The translations under genes were made by a program, and so were the position numbers. Under the pieces are notes generated by a model. That model saw only the letters and a program-made list of their open reading frames with translations. It did not search any database and had not been told where the DNA came from. A stretch of DNA of 12,177 bases, from positions 1-12,177 of the forward strand of contig CAIJOU010000426.1 in NCBI GenBank assembly GCA_903822375.1, given 5' to 3'. The DNA comes from Candidatus Hydrogenedentota bacterium (GTDB lineage: Bacteria > Hydrogenedentota > Hydrogenedentia > Hydrogenedentales > CAITNO01). Below, piece by piece: positions 8,176 through 12,177 of this stretch (positions are counted from its first letter, which is position 1; every line of letters begins with the position of its first letter).

Positions 8176-8187
8176 CTGATTACGAAA

Positions 8188-9792
8188 GTGAATACTTCAA
8201 TTCGGACCGTCTTGTTCGGCTTCTTTATGTTGCTGGCATGCGTCGGCATCCAAAAGTTGTCATTTGGCGATGAACTGAGCCCGCCGGACATGCCCCAGGC
8301 AACGCTGCGCATCGATACGGACGCTCCGACCATCGCATACAGCCCGATGCTGTTTGGCGGATTTCTGGAACATTTTGACCACCAGGTGTACGGTGGAGTG
8401 TTTGATCCCGGCTCACCGCTTGCAGACGAAAAGGGTTTTCGCAAAGATGTCATCGCGGCGCTGAAGGAACTCAAGGTGCCGGTGGTGCGCTGGCCCGGGG
8501 GATGCTATGTCAGCGGCTATCACTGGGAAAGCGGTGTCGGAAAGATCCGCAAGCCGACCGATGACATGGCCTGGGGCGTGATCGAGCCGAACAGCTTCGG
8601 CACGGATGAATTCGTCGAACTCTGCCGGTTGGCGGGCTGGCAGCCCTATATCTGCAACAACGCGGGTAACGGCACCGTGGAGGAAATGCGAAACTGGGTC
8701 GAATACTGCAACGGCAGTGAGGGCAAGTATGCCCAGATGCGCCGGTACAGCGGGTATGAGGAGCCGCGGAAAGTAAGCCTCTGGAGCATCGGCAACGAGA
8801 ACTGGGGCAAGCACGAGATCGGCTACAAGCCCGTCGAGAAGTGGGCGCCTTTGGTGCTGGAGGCGGCAAAAGCGATGAAGGCCGCCGACCCCGGCATTCA
8901 ACTGTCCGCGGCTGCATTGCCCAGCAGGGAATGGAGTCTTCCGCTGCTTAAAACGGCCGGGCAGTACCTGGACTACATCTCGATTCACGGATACTGGCTG
9001 CCCCTGTGGCAGAAGAATGATATGCCCGATTATCTGACCTGCATCATGCAGTCGGAAGCGCCCGAGAAACTGATTGCCGACTACGTCGGCGTGCTTGACG
9101 AGTCGGGGTATCGGGGCCGCATCAAGATTGCCTTCGACGAATGGAACCTGCGCGGCTGGCATCATCCGGGTTTCCCGCGCAAAGAGGTGCAGGACTACAC
9201 CAACCCCGAGGTCATCAGTCTGATTGCAGCGCGTGAGAAGAGCGACATCCCCTCCCAGTACACCATGGCGGACGCGCTGTTTTCCGCCTCGTTCTTCAAC
9301 GCCTGCCTCCGTCACGCCGAGGATGTCGGCATGGCGAACATCGCCCCGATCGTAAACACGCGCGGGCCGCTCTTCGTGCATCCCAGGGGTATCGTCCGGC
9401 GCACGCATTTTCACGCCATGGCAATGTACGCCAACGAATTGGAAGAGCGGGTCGGCAGACTGGACATCAAGGCGGACAAACTGAAGCACGACGGCAAATC
9501 CATTCCCGTGGTCGATGCCGTGGCCACGGTGGACGAGTCGGGCAGGAACTGGGCGGTCGCACTAGTGAACCGTCACCCCAAGAAAGCGACTTCCTGCACG
9601 ATCAAAATGAAAGATGTGCCGCTTGAAGGCGAGTATGCGGCGTTGGTCCTGGCCGGCGATTCGCCGGACACCTACAATGACATTGAAAACCCAAACCGGG
9701 TTGCGCCGGTCAAAACGACGCTCCTTTTTCGGGCGGGCGTCGCCCATTTGCCGCCGCATTCGCTGACCATCCTAAAGGTGCAGGTGAAGTAG
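8188..9792 (+). CDS. Secreted GH51 alpha-L-arabinofuranosidase
   Basis: The 534-aa product should remove terminal alpha-L-arabinofuranose from arabinan, arabinoxylan or arabinogalactan side chains. The chosen start is a GTG followed by an export signal (TSIRTVLFGFFMLLACVG). Cys18 in LLAC could be a lipoprotein cysteine, although Leu at the -2 position is not ideal, so the enzyme may be lipid-anchored or free. The catalytic (beta/alpha)8 barrel covers roughly residues 45-360. It shows MLFGGFLEHF, RWPGG at 101-105, NSFGTDEF and WVEYCN. The acid/base is E204 in SIGNENWG and the nucleophile is E318 in FDEWN, the two glutamates expected in GH51 (clan GH-A). The remaining 170 residues form the usual C-terminal beta-sandwich. 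After GNE the sequence reads NWGKHEIGYK where typical GH51 enzymes have a WQxG segment. I associate this variant with a clade common in Planctomycetes and Lentisphaerae. The gene lies 70 bases before the next gene on the same strand. Confidence 0.92.
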   Translation: MNTSIRTVLFGFFMLLACVGIQKLSFGDELSPPDMPQATLRIDTDAPTIAYSPMLFGGFLEHFDHQVYGGVFDPGSPLADEKGFRKDVIAALKELKVPVVRWPGGCYVSGYHWESGVGKIRKPTDDMAWGVIEPNSFGTDEFVELCRLAGWQPYICNNAGNGTVEEMRNWVEYCNGSEGKYAQMRRYSGYEEPRKVSLWSIGNENWGKHEIGYKPVEKWAPLVLEAAKAMKAADPGIQLSAAALPSREWSLPLLKTAGQYLDYISIHGYWLPLWQKNDMPDYLTCIMQSEAPEKLIADYVGVLDESGYRGRIKIAFDEWNLRGWHHPGFPRKEVQDYTNPEVISLIAAREKSDIPSQYTMADALFSASFFNACLRHAEDVGMANIAPIVNTRGPLFVHPRGIVRRTHFHAMAMYANELEERVGRLDIKADKLKHDGKSIPVVDAVATVDESGRNWAVALVNRHPKKATSCTIKMKDVPLEGEYAALVLAGDSPDTYNDIENPNRVAPVKTTLLFRAGVAHLPPHSLTILKVQVK

Positions 9793-9862
9793 CGGGGCGG
9801 CCATGGCCACGGAGTAAATGGGATGCCAACAGTACCAAGAGAAAGCGGCGGGTGGTGCAGTG

Positions 9863-12177
9863 ATGCGTAGACTGAGATTTTGTGCGTTTTCAGGAATCCT
9901 GCTGTTGGCAAGCCTCCTTTCGTTTGCCCAGGAGCCGGAGAGCGGCTTCGACGGCGCAAAATGGATTTGGCATCCACCGGTTGCGGGCGAGGCGCAGAAT
10001 GCCTTTGACGCAGGCACCCGCTATTTCCGAACGGAGTTGTCCCTGCCCGAAAGCCCCGCCCTGCGCTCCGCCGAAATCGCGATCACCTGCGACAATCTGT
10101 TCATCCTCTACATCAACGGGCGGCCCGTGGGCGAAAGCGAAACGGACATGGGGGGCTGGAACAGGCCGAAACGCTTTGACTTGTCGGCCCTGTTGTCCCC
10201 GGGGCGGGTCGTTCTGGCGGTGGAGGCCATCAACACGCTTCCGGGCGCGTCGGGACTGCTGGTGAAATTCGAGGCGAAGCTGCAAAACGACACGCAGATC
10301 GTATTGGTCTCCGATGCGGGATGGAAAACCACCGACACCGGGATTGGAAACTGGGAACAGCCCGATTTTGACGACCAGAAATGGGCCAAAGCCGAAGTCG
10401 TGGGCGAGTATGGCGCAGGGCCCTGGGGCAAAGTGGTCGTCCCCGCCACCGCCCAGCCCGGCGGCGGCGAGGTGGGCAAGGTTCACGCGGCCGCCGCGAG
10501 CATTGCCTCCGCAGTCGCCACAAAGAGCGTGGTCAGGAAGGTGCCGTCCGGGGACTTTTCCTGGCCTGATGCCGTGGTATTTGTGGGAGGGGACTGCAGC
10601 CTTTACCGGCCGAATGCAAACACAGGCACCTCCCCCGATGACAGTCTCAGCGTGACCATTTTCAATCCGCGCAAGGCCCGCACCTTCCCCGAACACGATC
10701 TTCCCGCGCCCATGAAAGTCGGGCACAGCCTGATGCTGCTCAAACCCGCGCGACCGGGTGTGCAGCCGCAGGCGCTCCACGACGCGGGCAAGGGTGCATT
10801 GGGCTCGCCCAGCACGTCCTTCGACGGGAAGTGGATCCACTTCTCCATGGCCCGCGAGGGAGATGCCTTCTTTCACCTCTACCGGATTGCGGCCGAAGGC
10901 GGCACGCCGCAGCAGTTGACCGACGGCCCCTTCTTCGACATCGACCCGGCGGAACTGCCCGATGGGCGCATCGTGTTCACCTCGACGCGCATGGGCACCT
11001 TCGAGGAGTATCACAATCCGCCCTCCCGCGCCCTGTACGTCATGAACGCCGACGGGTCAGACATTCATTCGATCACGAACACCATCATCTTCGACAACGA
11101 ACCGGAGGTGCTGGCCGACGGACGCATTCTGTTTGTCCGCTCCGACAACTTCTTTGACCGCGGCAAGGTCGAAACCCTGCTGCACGCCATCTTCCCCGAC
11201 GGCACCCGGGGCCAGACCGAGTTTGGGCTGGACATGGGTCCTGAATATGTCGGGCGTCTGCGCGCCTTCAATTGCGGCAGCCCCGCGCCTATGCCGGACG
11301 GACAGGTGGCCTATGTGTCGAGTGCCGGCATCACCGTGGGCCGTATGGGACACTCCCAGGAGGACCTTCGGAATTTTGCCCTCGAAGCGGGCGATGTTGC
11401 CGCGTTGCCCGACGGCAGACTGCTTTGCACGGTTGGGCGCCCCAGTACCGTGGAGGTGCTGGAGGCTGGGAACAGGAAGACGGTCCGCGACATCAGCTAT
11501 GGGGAAATCAGCATTCTTGACCCGGACAGCCGGCCGCCCGCTTTGACCACGTTGTACGACGCCGCAGGATCGTCGCTGCATTCACCGGTCTATCTTGGCG
11601 CGCGGCCCCGGCCGCCCCTGCGTCCGGCAATGGTTGCGGCGCAGCCGGACGGCGGGCAGAAAGCCACCGGCTTTCTCTTCTGCCAGAATGCCCGATACAC
11701 AAAGAACACCACCGCCGGATGGGGACACGTCCGCGCGATCCGGGTGCTGGCAGGCACGGGACTCACTAACCGTTCCTCCCATTCCTACATTGTTCACGCG
11801 GGCAACGAAACGGTCGAGTTGGGCACCGTGCCGCTCGCGCCGGATGGTTCGTTCTTTGTCGAAGTCCCCGCCGACACACCCATCGCTTTCCAGGCCGTGG
11901 ACGCCGAGGGACGGTCCGAACTGAACGAGATGTCTTGGCAATACGTGCGCCCCGGAGAACGGCGCACCTGCGTGGGCTGTCACCAGCCGCGCCAGGCCGC
12001 GCCGGTTGCCAAAGCGCCCCGGGCGCTGGCACTCAACGCACCGCCGGTCGAATTGCTGGGTGGGGGAAAGCCCCACCACTTCCGGGGCAACAACCCCGCG
12101 GTCACCGGCATGATGGAACTGCAGTTTGACCGTTTCCGCGAGGTGGCGGGCATCAACCGCCACAGCAGCACGCCTTC
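9863..12177 (+). CDS. HzsA-related exported c-type haem protein with N-terminal sugar-enzyme-type sandwich (3' end cut)
   Basis: The frame is open from an ATG at 9863 to the window edge, giving at least 771 residues and no stop. A GTG at 9860 is also in frame. GGGTGG at 9850-9855 is a weak ribosome site. The signal peptide ends at SFA-Q (22/23). Residues about 30-200 resemble the beta-sandwich found in front of rhamnosidases and beta-galactosidases: AKWIWHPP, YFRTELSLP, LFILYINGRPVGE, WNRPKRFDLSALL and VLAVEAINTL. About 310-560 looks like a TolB-type propeller with repeated SFDGKWIHFS, PDGRIVFTSTR, ALYVMNADGSDI and ADGRILFVRSD strands. About 565-700 resembles the middle domain of hydrazine synthase alpha subunits, and RPGERRTCVGCHQPR carries one CxxCH (C703, C706, H707). 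Database proteins of this build are usually named HzsA-related. Anammox chemistry is not implied, since no hydrazine synthase beta/gamma genes are present. It probably sits in the periplasm or on the surface, with an unknown redox or binding role. Confidence 0.75.
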   Translation, partial: MRRLRFCAFSGILLLASLLSFAQEPESGFDGAKWIWHPPVAGEAQNAFDAGTRYFRTELSLPESPALRSAEIAITCDNLFILYINGRPVGESETDMGGWNRPKRFDLSALLSPGRVVLAVEAINTLPGASGLLVKFEAKLQNDTQIVLVSDAGWKTTDTGIGNWEQPDFDDQKWAKAEVVGEYGAGPWGKVVVPATAQPGGGEVGKVHAAAASIASAVATKSVVRKVPSGDFSWPDAVVFVGGDCSLYRPNANTGTSPDDSLSVTIFNPRKARTFPEHDLPAPMKVGHSLMLLKPARPGVQPQALHDAGKGALGSPSTSFDGKWIHFSMAREGDAFFHLYRIAAEGGTPQQLTDGPFFDIDPAELPDGRIVFTSTRMGTFEEYHNPPSRALYVMNADGSDIHSITNTIIFDNEPEVLADGRILFVRSDNFFDRGKVETLLHAIFPDGTRGQTEFGLDMGPEYVGRLRAFNCGSPAPMPDGQVAYVSSAGITVGRMGHSQEDLRNFALEAGDVAALPDGRLLCTVGRPSTVEVLEAGNRKTVRDISYGEISILDPDSRPPALTTLYDAAGSSLHSPVYLGARPRPPLRPAMVAAQPDGGQKATGFLFCQNARYTKNTTAGWGHVRAIRVLAGTGLTNRSSHSYIVHAGNETVELGTVPLAPDGSFFVEVPADTPIAFQAVDAEGRSELNEMSWQYVRPGERRTCVGCHQPRQAAPVAKAPRALALNAPPVELLGGGKPHHFRGNNPAVTGMMELQFDRFREVAGINRHSSTP

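Larger units (their letters stand above)
7967..8187. other. 221-base intergenic region with several short dyads
   Basis: This stretch separates the GH38-like and GH51 genes. Between about 7985 and 8096 it packs several inverted repeats, the clearest of which are listed separately. No stem is followed by a T-run, so a standard intrinsic terminator is not evident. ATGACA (8062-8067) and TATCAT (8087-8092) could form a promoter, but the 19-base spacer is too long to be convincing. A long open frame on the opposite strand (7800-8474) runs through it and into both genes; I treat that as a shadow. The region may carry its own promoter or a dispersed repeat. Confidence 0.5.

Noticed and set aside
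7800..8474. 224-codon - strand frame spanning the intergenic region
   Set aside because: Most of it overlaps the ends of two well-supported genes. The middle part in the gap looked protein-like for a moment but matches no family I know.
8413..9489. 358-codon open frame on the - strand
   Set aside because: Antisense of the GH51 gene, whose catalytic motifs are unambiguous on the + strand.
9799..9808. Perfect palindrome GGCCATGGCC between GH51 and the HzsA-related gene
   Set aside because: A ten-base palindrome is expected by chance at this GC content and there is no second copy or promoter element nearby.
9882..10265. 127-codon + strand frame
   Set aside because: Out-of-frame, arginine-rich shadow inside the HzsA-related gene. 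The true frame starts at 9863 and has no stop in the window.
9890..11014. 374-codon open frame on the - strand
   Set aside because: Antisense of the HzsA-related gene, which reads through to the window end on the + strand with export signal, propeller strands and CxxCH.
9863..12177. Evidence for anammox (hydrazine synthesis) metabolism
   Set aside because: Only the fold-level resemblance to hydrazine synthase alpha is present. The neighbours are glycosidases, no beta/gamma subunit is seen, and the key tyrosine position is not kept.

Overview
The window carries five genes in a row on the + strand and no confident gene on the other strand. The DNA is fairly GC-rich and the genes use mostly G or C at third codon positions. 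Four of the five products begin with a cleavable export signal, and the fifth is a membrane-anchored protein. I see no rRNA, tRNA, CRISPR array, transposase or phage gene. The mix of a hydrazine-synthase-alpha-like (HzsA-related) protein, a membrane protein ending in a DPFSG-type tail, and several secreted glycoside hydrolases (GH) suggests the Planctomycetes-Verrucomicrobia-Lentisphaerae group or Hydrogenedentota. This is an inference from gene content; no phylogenetic marker is present.

Layout: (1) 1-224, an upstream leader with a sigma70-like promoter candidate. (2) 225-2111, a secreted GH110-type alpha-galactosidase built on a right-handed beta-helix. (3) 2112-2428, a gap with no confident gene, holding only a doubtful small ORF. 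(4) 2429-3757, an uncharacterised protein with one N-terminal membrane segment. (5) 3815-7966, a very large secreted GH38-like enzyme with two fibronectin-III-like modules and a C-terminal discoidin-like module. (6) 7967-8187, an intergenic stretch with several short dyads. (7) 8188-9792, a secreted GH51 alpha-L-arabinofuranosidase. (8) 9863 to the window end, an exported HzsA-related protein, cut by the window edge, with an N-terminal sugar-enzyme-type beta-sandwich, a TolB-like propeller and a CxxCH haem motif.

Read together, this is an accessory carbohydrate-degradation locus. Three exported hydrolases that should remove different terminal sugars (alpha-galactose, alpha-mannose or a related sugar, alpha-L-arabinofuranose) sit beside a membrane protein of unknown role and a putative extracytoplasmic c-type haem protein. 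No transporter, SusC/SusD pair or dedicated regulator lies inside the window, so uptake and control are encoded elsewhere or outside the edges. The least understood parts are the HzsA-related fusion, the GH38-like multidomain protein and the membrane protein.
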